Shown here in pieces: positions 28,165 through 35,962 of a DNA stretch of 64,000 nt (position 1 is its first letter; every line of letters begins with the position of its first letter). The stretch is from Deltaproteobacteria bacterium (lineage in GTDB: Bacteria > Myxococcota_A > UBA796 > GCA-2862545). The stretch lies in NCBI GenBank assembly GCA_007693595.1, contig REDI01000049.1, positions 26,299-90,298 of the forward strand, given 5' to 3'. Both the position numbers and the translations under genes were made by a program. The notes beneath the pieces are model-generated. The model was not told where the DNA came from and ran no database searches. It worked only from the letters and a program-made list of their open reading frames with translations.

Positions 28165-29237
28165 GATCTGCGATGATCGTGCTCTGCGCCGCCTGTGTAG
28201 GGAGTGTCGAACCGGCGTGCCTGGGTCCCGAGCCCGCGGATCCGCCGCAGGCGGCGGTCCTCAGCACGCTGACGGAGCGCTTCGATGCCGGTACCTTGTC
28301 GGTGATCGAGCTCTCGGACCTTACGGTCTGCGATGGGGTCACCGCCGCCACAGGCGACAGCGTGGTGAGGACGCAGGACGAGGCCGTGATCCAGCTCGAT
28401 CGCTTTCGCTACGATCGGGTGCGGATCTTCCATCCTCCGCGCTGGCACGAGCCGGTCACGGAGTTCTCCGTGGGGCGGGGCGCCAACCCTCATGACGTCG
28501 CCCGCTGCGGTGGAGCGTGGCTGATCAGCCTGTACGAAGAGGACGCCCTCGGTCTGTTCGACGACGAGGGGCATCGGATCGGCGAGATCGGGCTGAGTGA
28601 ACACGCCGATGGCGATGGTCTCCCAGAGGCGAGCGGGATCGTCGGCCTGGGCGACACCGCCTGGGTGGCCCTCGAGCGTCTTTCGCGGACCTCCACGGGC
28701 TTCTTCCCGGAGGGCCCAGGGCGGCTGGTCGAGATCTCGTGCGATGTCCACCGCGTGAGCGGCTGGGTCGAAGCCCCGCCCAACGTGCAAGTCGACGTCG
28801 GGGCGGATGGCGTGATCCGGGCCTTCGGAGCGGATGGGCGGCTGATGCGCTTGGATCCAGAGCAGGCGGTGCTCCAGCCTGAGCTCACCTTTGAGAAACC
28901 GATCGCACAGGTGGCCTTCGACGCCGACGGGTACGGGGTGGTGATCACCCGCGGCGCGCGGTTGTGGCACGAGCTGTGGTGCGTCGATCCGCAGGGTGAG
29001 GTCGAGCCCTTTTTTGCGACAGACGCCTTCTTGCCCACCCTCGTACCCGCCCCGGACGGCACGATCTGGGCCGCGGTGCGTCGGGGGTGGGCCTCTGCCG
29101 ACAGCGCACCTGAGGGCTTTGTTGTCCACAAGGAACCCACAACCGGCATCTGGCGCTTCGAGCCCAAGACCTGTCGCCTGATCGACGACGCTCCGATCCC
29201 GACCGCGCTGCCGCCCTTCAGTATCGACTTCTACTGA
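28143..29237 (+). CDS. Putative beta-propeller surface lipoprotein coupled to the TonB receptor
   Basis: The 364-residue protein starts at GTG 28143, giving a plausible lipoprotein signal (lipobox LCAAC). ATG at 28173 would leave too short a signal. The body is built of repeated beta blades with motifs such as GLFDDEGHRIGEIGL, VGADGVIRAFGADGRLMRLD and AFDADGYGVVI, as in six- or seven-bladed propellers. It overlaps the TonB receptor gene by 22 bases, so the two are co-expressed. A surface lipoprotein capping a TonB receptor, as BtuG does for BtuB in Bacteroides, is a reasonable but untested model. Confidence 0.65.
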   Translation: MESIILLRSAMIVLCAACVGSVEPACLGPEPADPPQAAVLSTLTERFDAGTLSVIELSDLTVCDGVTAATGDSVVRTQDEAVIQLDRFRYDRVRIFHPPRWHEPVTEFSVGRGANPHDVARCGGAWLISLYEEDALGLFDDEGHRIGEIGLSEHADGDGLPEASGIVGLGDTAWVALERLSRTSTGFFPEGPGRLVEISCDVHRVSGWVEAPPNVQVDVGADGVIRAFGADGRLMRLDPEQAVLQPELTFEKPIAQVAFDADGYGVVITRGARLWHELWCVDPQGEVEPFFATDAFLPTLVPAPDGTIWAAVRRGWASADSAPEGFVVHKEPTTGIWRFEPKTCRLIDDAPIPTALPPFSIDFY

Positions 29238-29334
29238 ACGTGATCGGGCTGTGACACACCCGACGACGAGCCGCGCGGTCGGGAGTAGGGTGGGGCGACG
29301 GTCCGGCGATCTGAGTTGCGGGGTGTGCACTGAG

Positions 29335-29362
29335 TTGCTCAATCGCGACCTGACGGTATAAG
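29335..29362 (+). promoter_or_regulatory. Sigma-70-type promoter of the large RNA
   Basis: TTGCTC at 29335-29340 and TATAAG at 29357-29362 are separated by 16 bases. Each hexamer is close to the TTGACA/TATAAT consensus (four and five matches). Transcription would start near 29369. The box sits in a locally AT-richer patch just downstream of the preceding gene and 5' of the structured region. Confidence 0.6.
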
Positions 29363-29598
29363 CATGATTATGTGTCAGTATCGGACCTGCACAGCGGTCG
29401 CCACCGACCCTGTCGAGCGCATGAATGGGAAATTATTTGCCGATTCAAGCAAAGGAAAGAGGACGATCTACCGTGGGGTTCATGTTGGCACGGCGTCTGC
29501 ACAGAGTAGGGGTGCAGCCGGTAAGGCCGGTGAGCGACCGAAGGGAACACCCCGAAGCGCTCACCCGCTCGCCGGGTGGGGGCCTCCGGGCAGCCACG

Positions 29599-29609
29599 TG
29601 TTCTTTGAC
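29599..29609 (+). promoter_or_regulatory. boxA-like antitermination element in the large RNA
   Basis: TGTTCTTTGAC fits the boxA consensus of rRNA leaders (TGYTCTTTRA), which binds NusB/NusE and protects long untranslated transcripts from Rho. It lies about 230 bases after the predicted transcription start, and a stretch of AAAAACT follows as in several rRNA leaders. The match is by eye. Confidence 0.55.
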
Positions 29610-32130
29610 GTCAAAAACTCCATGGAGGGTGGTGACCCTGCCTCCGTTCGCGCTCCGAAACCTTCGGGTCGAGGAACACGGATCGCACTCACCTACTCGG
29701 ACATCGGACAGACCTGCTCGAACCGCCCAAGCGTCGCTCGCGACGCGCAAGCGGCCCCACCGCCTCGGCGGCGGGTGCGCGAGCCCTTCGGGGGGAGCGT
29801 CGGGTGGGGGATCGCGCCCTCGTGGCGTGGCGATGTGCCGGGGAAAACCTCGAAGGAGACCAAAGCCCATGGAAGGACAGGAACTCGAGGGTGGAGACAC
29901 CCGAGAGATCACGGACTCGTCGACGGAGCAAGGCCTCGAAGGTGACTGCTCCCTCCTCTCTCTCGCAGGGAGGTGGTCGACTCAACACCTATCGGCCTCG
30001 TTCGCGGGGAAGGTAGCGAAGAGTCGTAGCGGTATGGCGCTCACCCCGGTGAGCCTGTGTCGCTCGTGAGACGAGCTGGCATCGCAGCATGACCTCGGTC
30101 AGAGACGCGCGTAACGTCTCGCTGTCGGTGTCGAGCGCGGCCTACGGGTCGCCCCTTGAGTTCTCCCGCCGACGCGGGGGAGCACGAGGAAGCTCAGGGC
30201 GCGCGGCAGGCACCGCGGTCTTGGGTAGGGTTGGGAACCACCTCATGCTCCCAGCTCAGCCGGCAGGAGTCGGCGCGCGGACGAAGCTCCCCAGCTCTCG
30301 GCCGTAGGACCTGCGGATGACGCAGGTGGCTCGACGCGTACCCAGCGCGTCGGTCCTGCAGGTGGCGTGACGGCGTCACCCAAGCTCCCTCTCGGAGGGA
30401 GACCGTCCCGCGCACTGTGGTGGGTCGGAACGGGGGCTGCTCTCCTCGGAGCGCAGCCGATGGCTCTTTGGGGTCATCCTTGGCATCGAACCTGAGCGAT
30501 GCCAAGACGGGATCGCAAGATCCCATCGGCACAGATTCGTCGGTGCCGGTGCCGTCGAGCTGCGAGGCTCGGTCGGTGCGGCTCCCTTCGCGGGGAGCGC
30601 TCAGGCAGCGAACCATTACGCGTGGTTCGTCCGATGGACACGGTGCGACGGCCCGTGACCGCCGACACTTCGGTCGTCGGCAGGAGCTCTTCGGAGTCTC
30701 CGAGCCAGCCTGCCCCGGTCCCGGCGGCGCAGGGCGGTACGCTACGTCAGTAGCAGCAGTAGAGCGCGTCTCTCGCCTGAGAGGGAGGTGACTTGAGCTC
30801 GGCCTCGGTCGAGGGTGTCCTTCGGGGACACGACAGCGCACGACGCGCTCCGGGCGTCGGCGTCCCAGCCTCGGCTGGGTCCCGCGTGAGCGGGTGTGGG
30901 TGGCTTCGGCCCCTACGGATCACCGCGTGGCTGTGGTGGGTGCGACCCTTCGCGGGTTGGCACAAGTCAGCGCTTCGGCGCTGGCGGACGTCTGAGTTCT
31001 AGCGACGGACTCAGCGGGTGGGGACACCACTTCGGAGGTGTCGAGCGGTTTCGCTCATGGGGCTGCCTCTCGCAGTCAGGGGTGCCGACCCGACTCGGCG
31101 AACCGGGCTTCCGGCCGACCCTCTACGGCCGGGGCGTGTACCACGTCGGATAGGGTACACACTCGCCAGCGATGGTGGGGCCGAGGAGCGGGACCTTCGG
31201 GTAGCGCTCAGCAGCTCGCCCGGGCTGCACAGCGGTACGGCGCTCGCACCGTGCCGGGCCATCAACGCGTGCTCTTCGGGGCGCGCAAGGGTGGACAGAG
31301 GGTAGGGAACGGGTCTTCCCGTACCGAGGGATCCCGACGGCTCTTCGGAGCCGAGCCGCTCCCCGTCAAACGGGATGTGGTGTCTCACAGCAGGGTAGAA
31401 ACGCCAAGGAGGCAACGGCCGCGGTGACGCGGTGCGGCTGTCGACAAGGAATACCCTTCGAAGGGTCCGACATGCATCGCGAGGGCAGCTCCTCGCGAGC
31501 CCAGAGGTTCGCCTCGACGCTCGCAGGAAGCAGAAACGCGATGAACCCCAGAGCCGGCAGCAGGATGCAACAAGCCTGCAGAGCTGGTGCGGAGCAAGCC
31601 GGCGAGGTGGTGCGAAACCACGAGGTCGGAACGCGATGGAGTCGCATGGCCGCGGCTCCCCAAAGCCGCCTTCGGGTGGTGGGAGTAGACGCATCGGTCG
31701 TGGAGCGTGCTCGCAGCGAGTGCTCAGGCTTCGGTCTGAACTCGTCGTGAATCAGGCACGTGACGCGCGAACGGCAGAGGGGAACCGAGAACGGACGGAC
31801 TGCGCCAAGCGGCTCATCAGAAGTGGTGAGGGCGCGAGCGCGAGGGGCCTGGGTGGTGCGGTGGCGTGCCCCAAGGTCATGCAGGGCAGCGAGAGGCTTT
31901 GGTCTTGAGCGGCTGCGTCGAACGTCCTCAAAGAGAGGCGCCGGAGACGGCGTAAGCTCACAGAGGGCTGCGGGAGAGGCCAACGACCCGCATCGTCGCA
32001 AGTGCAGGCAGGTTTACACTAGCGTTTGTTGGTGTCTGCCCGCTCCCTGGTAGTCCACGGTCGCGCACTCGCGAGTGCGCGCTCAGCTCAGGTCCCGTTC
32101 GTCCTGTCCTCCATCGGCTTTACCGGCTGC

Positions 32131-32169
32131 TCGCCCCGATCAAGTTCGCTTGGTCGGGGCGATTTTTTT
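32131..32169 (+). terminator. Intrinsic terminator of the large RNA
   Basis: A 14-bp stem (arms 32131-32144 and 32149-32162, one G-U pair) is closed by a TTCG tetraloop (32145-32148) and followed by seven T (32163-32169). This is the clearest intrinsic terminator in the window and sets the 3' end of the non-coding transcript. Confidence 0.93.
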
Positions 32170-32285
32170 GTGGGGCGGGCCGAGCGTCGGCTGTTGGGCG
32201 TGGGCGCGTCGCCGGTCTGCGCTGCCGCGGTTGGGATCGAGGGTCGGTTCCCACCGCTGTCGAGACTCAGCGTCGGCATCCGCGC

Positions 32286-33065
32286 CTATTTCTTTGGAGG
32301 GGGCTTGGGGCGGCGGTAGACCCAGCGGGTCTCGGTGCTGGCCTGTTCGTCGTAGCGGTAGTCCATCACGACCGCCTCGCGGACCTCGATGGGTCGCGTG
32401 ATGCGGTGCTCGACGATCCAGCGGGCCAGGGCGCCTCGGGCTTGCTTGGCGTAGAAGCTGATCGTTCGGGCCTTCCCTTTGCTGACGTCTTGAAAGACCG
32501 GCGTGATGACGGGCAGGTCGAGAGCGTTCTGGTCGACCGCTCGGAAGTATTCTTGGGAAGCGAGGTTCAGGACCGTCGGCTCGGGGTGGGATGTGGCGAT
32601 CTCGTGGATCCTTCGTGCGATCTTGTCGCCCCAGAATGCGTAGAGGTTCCTTCCTCGGTCCGTGTGGAGCGAGGTGCCCATCTCGAGGCGGTAGGGATGG
32701 ATCCGGTCGAGGGGGCGGAGCAGGCCGTAGAGCCCCGAGAGGATTCCGACGTGGTCCTGGGCCCACCTCAGATCGGCCTCGGACAGCTGGTGGGCGTCGA
32801 GGCCTTGGTAGACGTCGCCTGCGAAGGTCAAGACGGCGGGGGTGCCCTCGCTGTGATCGGGGCTCCAGCTTGCGAAACGCTCGACGTTGAGCGTGGCGAG
32901 GTTGTCGGAGAGGTTCATCAGGGCCTTGAGGTCCCCGACATCAAGCCCCTTGGCGCGCTCGGCGAGCTCGATGGAGTCCTGGGTGAAGTAAGGTTCCGTC
33001 GAAGAGATCGATCGAGGCGCCGGGTCGAGCTGGAGCTTCTTGGCGGGGGAGAGCAGGACGAACAC
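32286..33065 (-). CDS. yaaA: YaaA-family peroxide stress protein (DUF328/UPF0246)
   Basis: The 259-residue protein matches the YaaA family along its length: MFVLLSPAKKL at the N-terminus, LMNLSDNLATLNVERF, AVLTFAGDVYQGLDA, LSGLYGLLRPLDRIHPYRLEMG and VLNLASQEYF. E. coli YaaA limits free intracellular iron and protects DNA from peroxide damage. The start is GTG at 33063-33065. The C-terminus is Lys/Pro-rich. It converges on the terminator of the large RNA, with about 115 bases between. Confidence 0.93.
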   Translation of the reverse strand: MFVLLSPAKKLQLDPAPRSISSTEPYFTQDSIELAERAKGLDVGDLKALMNLSDNLATLNVERFASWSPDHSEGTPAVLTFAGDVYQGLDAHQLSEADLRWAQDHVGILSGLYGLLRPLDRIHPYRLEMGTSLHTDRGRNLYAFWGDKIARRIHEIATSHPEPTVLNLASQEYFRAVDQNALDLPVITPVFQDVSKGKARTISFYAKQARGALARWIVEHRITRPIEVREAVVMDYRYDEQASTETRWVYRRPKPPPKK

Positions 33066-33225
33066 GATCGCCTCCAGTGCAAGGAGGGGCGCTAACCCAA
33101 TCGGAGCTCGAAGGGGGCGTGGGCGAGGCTACCGCGTGGAGGTTCCGGGTCGCGGTAGCGGGGCTCGGTGCCTGGCCGCAGCCTCCGGGGTGATCGATTC
33201 GGTTAGGCCTGCGGCTGGAGGCACG

Positions 33226-34503
33226 ATGTCCGAGACCCTGCGTTGGCTGGAGCGCGCCCGAATCTCTCCAGAAGCGGTGAGAGACGCCCTGTGGACCTTA
33301 CGAGATCCGGAACAGGCTCGCATGGCGGCCCTCGCGCTGCGCGCGGTCGGGCCTGCGGGGGCTGGGGCCCTCGCCGAGGCGCTGGAGGTGCCCGAGGCGC
33401 GGGTGAGGGCGGTGGTGATCGAGACGGCGGCGCTGCTCCCGAGCCTCACGGCCGCGCTGGCCGACAGGGTGGACCAGGAACCACTCCCTTGGCTCCGTCG
33501 GGCCTTGGTTCGGGCCGTCGCGCCTCGATCTCCAGCGCGGGCCAGGGCTTGGAGCTGCGCCCCCGATCTCACCGTGCGCGCGGAGGCGCTACGAGCCTGT
33601 CCCAAGGATGAGGCGTCGGCGTCGCTCGCGGCCGCTGCCTTGCGCGAGCTCGATCCAGGCGGCCGCGCTGACCCTGCCGACCGCGTCGTGCGCGTCGTGC
33701 GCGTCGAGGTCGCCTGGCATGCCTGTACGATCCTCGCCGTGTACCCGGTGGCCGATACCGCGGAGATCCTGCGCTCTCTCAGCCGCTCCCCCAACCCCTT
33801 TCTGGCGAGCCAGGCCGCCCTTGCCCTCGTCGCGGGGGGCGGCCGCGCTGCGCCTTCCATGGGTCGGCTCTTCGACCCTGCGGTGCCCTCAGACCTTCAG
33901 GGAATGACTAAGCTGCGCGACGAGGACCCCCGCGACCTCGAGCTCGCCGAGATCGGACTCCTCCGGGGAGCCGAGCCTCTCCTTCTCCGCGCCGCGCTGG
34001 GACGGCTTTCGTCCTCGCCGGCGACGAGCGCGGCGATCGCTGCCGCCCTGTCCCACCCCCTGCCCGAGGTGCGTAAGCTGGCGCTCACGGCGCTCGATCG
34101 CCGTAGGGATGACCCGGTCTGGGAGGCTTACGAGCGCATGGAGGCCGAAGAGCCCGAGCCGGAGCTCCGCGAGGCCTTGCTGTGGACCCTGGGCCGGCGC
34201 TCGGAGCCGCCGAGCCTTCGGCCTTTGATCCGCGCGGCCTGCCGGGAGCGCTCACCTAGCCGGGAGGTGGCGATCCAAGCTCTCTTGGCACGGGTCAAGC
34301 GCACGGCGCGTGCCCGTACCCAAGAAGCAGGGGAGGCCTTGGTCTCGAGACTTCGCGACGGCAGTCTGCGAGAGCGAGGGCTGGCGGCGGAAGCGCTGGG
34401 GCGTTTCTCGGATCCCCAGACGGCTCAGGCGCTTCGATCGGCGCTCCCACAGGCTCCGCGCGAGCTCCGCGCCCGGATCGAAGAGAGCCTCCAGCGGCGC
34501 TGA
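33226..34503 (+). CDS. HEAT-repeat protein
   Basis: The 425-residue protein is an almost continuous array of short helical pairs rich in Ala, Leu and Arg (for example LAEALEVPEARVRAVVIETAALL, LSHPLPEVRKLALTALDRRRDD, LRERGLAAEALGRFSD). These are HEAT/PBS-lyase-like repeats that form a curved scaffold for protein binding. There is no signal peptide, so it is cytoplasmic. Its partner is unknown. ATG at 33226 follows CTGGAGGC; the upstream open frame overlaps the divergent yaaA start and is not convincing. Confidence 0.78.
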   Translation: MSETLRWLERARISPEAVRDALWTLRDPEQARMAALALRAVGPAGAGALAEALEVPEARVRAVVIETAALLPSLTAALADRVDQEPLPWLRRALVRAVAPRSPARARAWSCAPDLTVRAEALRACPKDEASASLAAAALRELDPGGRADPADRVVRVVRVEVAWHACTILAVYPVADTAEILRSLSRSPNPFLASQAALALVAGGGRAAPSMGRLFDPAVPSDLQGMTKLRDEDPRDLELAEIGLLRGAEPLLLRAALGRLSSSPATSAAIAAALSHPLPEVRKLALTALDRRRDDPVWEAYERMEAEEPEPELREALLWTLGRRSEPPSLRPLIRAACRERSPSREVAIQALLARVKRTARARTQEAGEALVSRLRDGSLRERGLAAEALGRFSDPQTAQALRSALPQAPRELRARIEESLQRR

Positions 34504-34542
34504 GGCCGGGAGGCTCTCTACCCTACGTCGCGCGAGCTCTGG

Positions 34543-35004
34543 CTACTCGCCCCATTCGCTGCGGATGTAGGCGACCGCCGCCTTGGCGTCTTGCTCGTTC
34601 ACCACCGAGCCCCAGGGCGGCATAATGCCGACATCGCCGCTCACGCCTTCGCGGATCGACTTGACCAGCGCCGCGTCGGACTTTGCGAGACGAGCAGGAT
34701 CATCGGGGAAGCTTGCGGCTTGGCCATTGTTCCCCTTGCCGTCGGCCCCATGGCAGGCGACACAGTAGGTGTTGTAGACCTCTTTGCCGCGGGCGACCGG
34801 ATCGGGCGCAGCTTCTTCGGCGTCGGGATCGATGCTGCCGCCGACCTCGGTCGCGGTCGCCTGGGTGTCCTTGACGTCTTCGGCGTGGTGATGATCCAGA
34901 CCGAGCTCTTCGCGGACTTCCGCCCGAACACGGTCGTAGTTGGCCTGGTTGGGGTTGGTCGCTCCGCAAGCGGTGAGCGCGAGAGAGAGCAGGATGAGGC
35001 GCAT
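34543..35004 (-). CDS. Mono-haem cytochrome c lipoprotein
   Basis: The 153-residue protein has a lipobox (LALTAC, Cys at 13), a His/Asp-rich linker (LDHHHAED), and a class I cytochrome c domain. CVACH is at residues 81-85 and the distal Met is probably in IMPPWGSVV. Such lipid-anchored cytochromes carry electrons between periplasmic redox partners. The partner is not encoded nearby. The ATG start is at 35002-35004; the gene converges with the HEAT gene. Confidence 0.9.
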   Translation of the reverse strand: MRLILLSLALTACGATNPNQANYDRVRAEVREELGLDHHHAEDVKDTQATATEVGGSIDPDAEEAAPDPVARGKEVYNTYCVACHGADGKGNNGQAASFPDDPARLAKSDAALVKSIREGVSGDVGIMPPWGSVVNEQDAKAAVAYIRSEWGE

Positions 35005-35041
35005 CGGAGGGCTCCGGGTTCGGTTCGCGTCTGGGCCGGTC

Positions 35042-35962
35042 CTATCCGCCCTGTCTCATCCTGCCACTGCCACGCGTTGTGGCAAGGGAGGGAGATGTCT
35101 TCGGTCCTGGCTCCCCGGGGTCGCGCCAGAAGTAGATCAAGGCCGCTCCCACGACGAGCAGCCCGATGGTCGCCCAGAGCAGGGCCCAAAAGATGGCGGG
35201 GACCCCGGTATAGTTTGCCATGTTCACGGCGTCGGAGTGGCCGACGCCCTGGGTCGTTCGCGAGATCAAGGTCCGCACGCTGCGCAGGCCGTCGAGCGAG
35301 ATTTGAACGCCGAGAAAGACCACGACGAACTGACGGAGGCTTGGCGTGGCGGCGATCGCTGCGGTTAGGAGCAAGGCGCCGGCGCCCACCCCGACGGCCC
35401 AGGTGACCATCGCGCCGCTGAGGAACAGCCCCACCAAGGCGCCGAGGACGAAGAGGCCGCCGAAGGCGCTGAGGAGCGCGGTGGCGATCCACCGCTTCTT
35501 CCGCGCGCGCTCCACGGCGAACCCCAGGCAGCCCAGGCCTGCTCCCGCCCCTGCCGCCGCCGCGAAGACGGTCAGGTTGCTTGCGAAGACGACGGTCGAG
35601 AGGAGGGTGGCGGCTCCCAGGGCGATTAGGGTGGGGCGTGCCCAGCGCTGGCGCCGTCCAGCGAGCAGGAGTAGGGCTCCGGTGAGGGTGGTGCTCAGGT
35701 ACCCAGCCGAGCTCGTGAGGATCCTGCCGCTGCCACGCGAGGTCACGCGCCCGCTGGTATCGAGGTTGACGCGCAAATCGAGGACCTCACCCCCGGTGAG
35801 CACCGCCATCACGGCGTGACCTGTCTCGTGGATGAAGGTGTTGAAGAGCCGCGCGGGGTAGGTGAGTAGGAAGCCGAAGGGGAGAACCATCCCCAAGATC
35901 ACGAGCGCGGCTGCTATGAGCAGCATGGACCGGGCTCTCCAGGGCGACGAGGCTCGACTCAT
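35042..35962 (-). CDS. M50-like membrane metallopeptidase
   Basis: The 306-residue protein has about seven membrane helices. In the second segment it carries FIHETGHAVMAVLTGG, the HExxH zinc motif set in a helix as in site-2-protease-like (M50B) peptidases. The second catalytic Asp motif is not obvious by eye. It may cleave a membrane substrate inside the bilayer, or be one of the less-studied M50B-like proteins. The start overlaps the stop of the EEP lipoprotein gene by 4 bases, so the two form an operon. Confidence 0.75.
   Translation of the reverse strand: MSRASSPWRARSMLLIAAALVILGMVLPFGFLLTYPARLFNTFIHETGHAVMAVLTGGEVLDLRVNLDTSGRVTSRGSGRILTSSAGYLSTTLTGALLLLAGRRQRWARPTLIALGAATLLSTVVFASNLTVFAAAAGAGAGLGCLGFAVERARKKRWIATALLSAFGGLFVLGALVGLFLSGAMVTWAVGVGAGALLLTAAIAATPSLRQFVVVFLGVQISLDGLRSVRTLISRTTQGVGHSDAVNMANYTGVPAIFWALLWATIGLLVVGAALIYFWRDPGEPGPKTSPSLATTRGSGRMRQGG

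Larger units (their letters stand above)
29369..32169 (+). ncRNA. Large structured non-coding RNA, about 2.8 kb, unrecognised class
   Basis: This stretch has no credible protein: open frames are short, overlap in several frames and show no family motif. It is full of perfect hairpins with stable tetraloops. Examples: 29497-29517; 29889-29902 (GAGA loop); 30385-30401; 30479-30506 (10 bp, CTTGGCATCG/CGATGCCAAG); 30509-30524 (GCAA loop); 30527-30548 (UUCG); 30661-30681 (UUCG); 30683-30701 (UUCG); 30968-30983 (UUCG); 31023-31042 (UUCG); 31136-31160; 31233-31256; 32062-32081. It is bounded by a promoter and a perfect terminator, and carries a boxA-like site at 29599. Neighbours run + (before) and - (after), so it is its own unit. 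It does not contain 16S or 23S signature sequences, and no group II domain V is seen. Ends are estimates; processing may shorten the mature RNA. Confidence 0.82.

Noticed and set aside
29364..32001. Several open frames of 60-227 codons on both strands in the large RNA region
   Set aside because: They overlap each other in many frames, have Arg/Ser/Pro-rich composition typical of GC-rich non-coding DNA, lack ribosome sites and show no family motif. Hairpins and the terminator explain the region better.
29369..32169. Group II intron without its ORF
   Set aside because: I could not find a GUGYG-type 5' end or the conserved 34-base domain V with AGC, a GAAA loop and GUUC near the 3' end, and a strong intrinsic terminator closes the unit.
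29369..32169. Divergent 16S or 23S rRNA gene, suggested by length and boxA
   Set aside because: None of the universal rRNA sequences (for example the 530 loop, the 1400 region, the peptidyl-transferase or sarcin-ricin loops) could be found.
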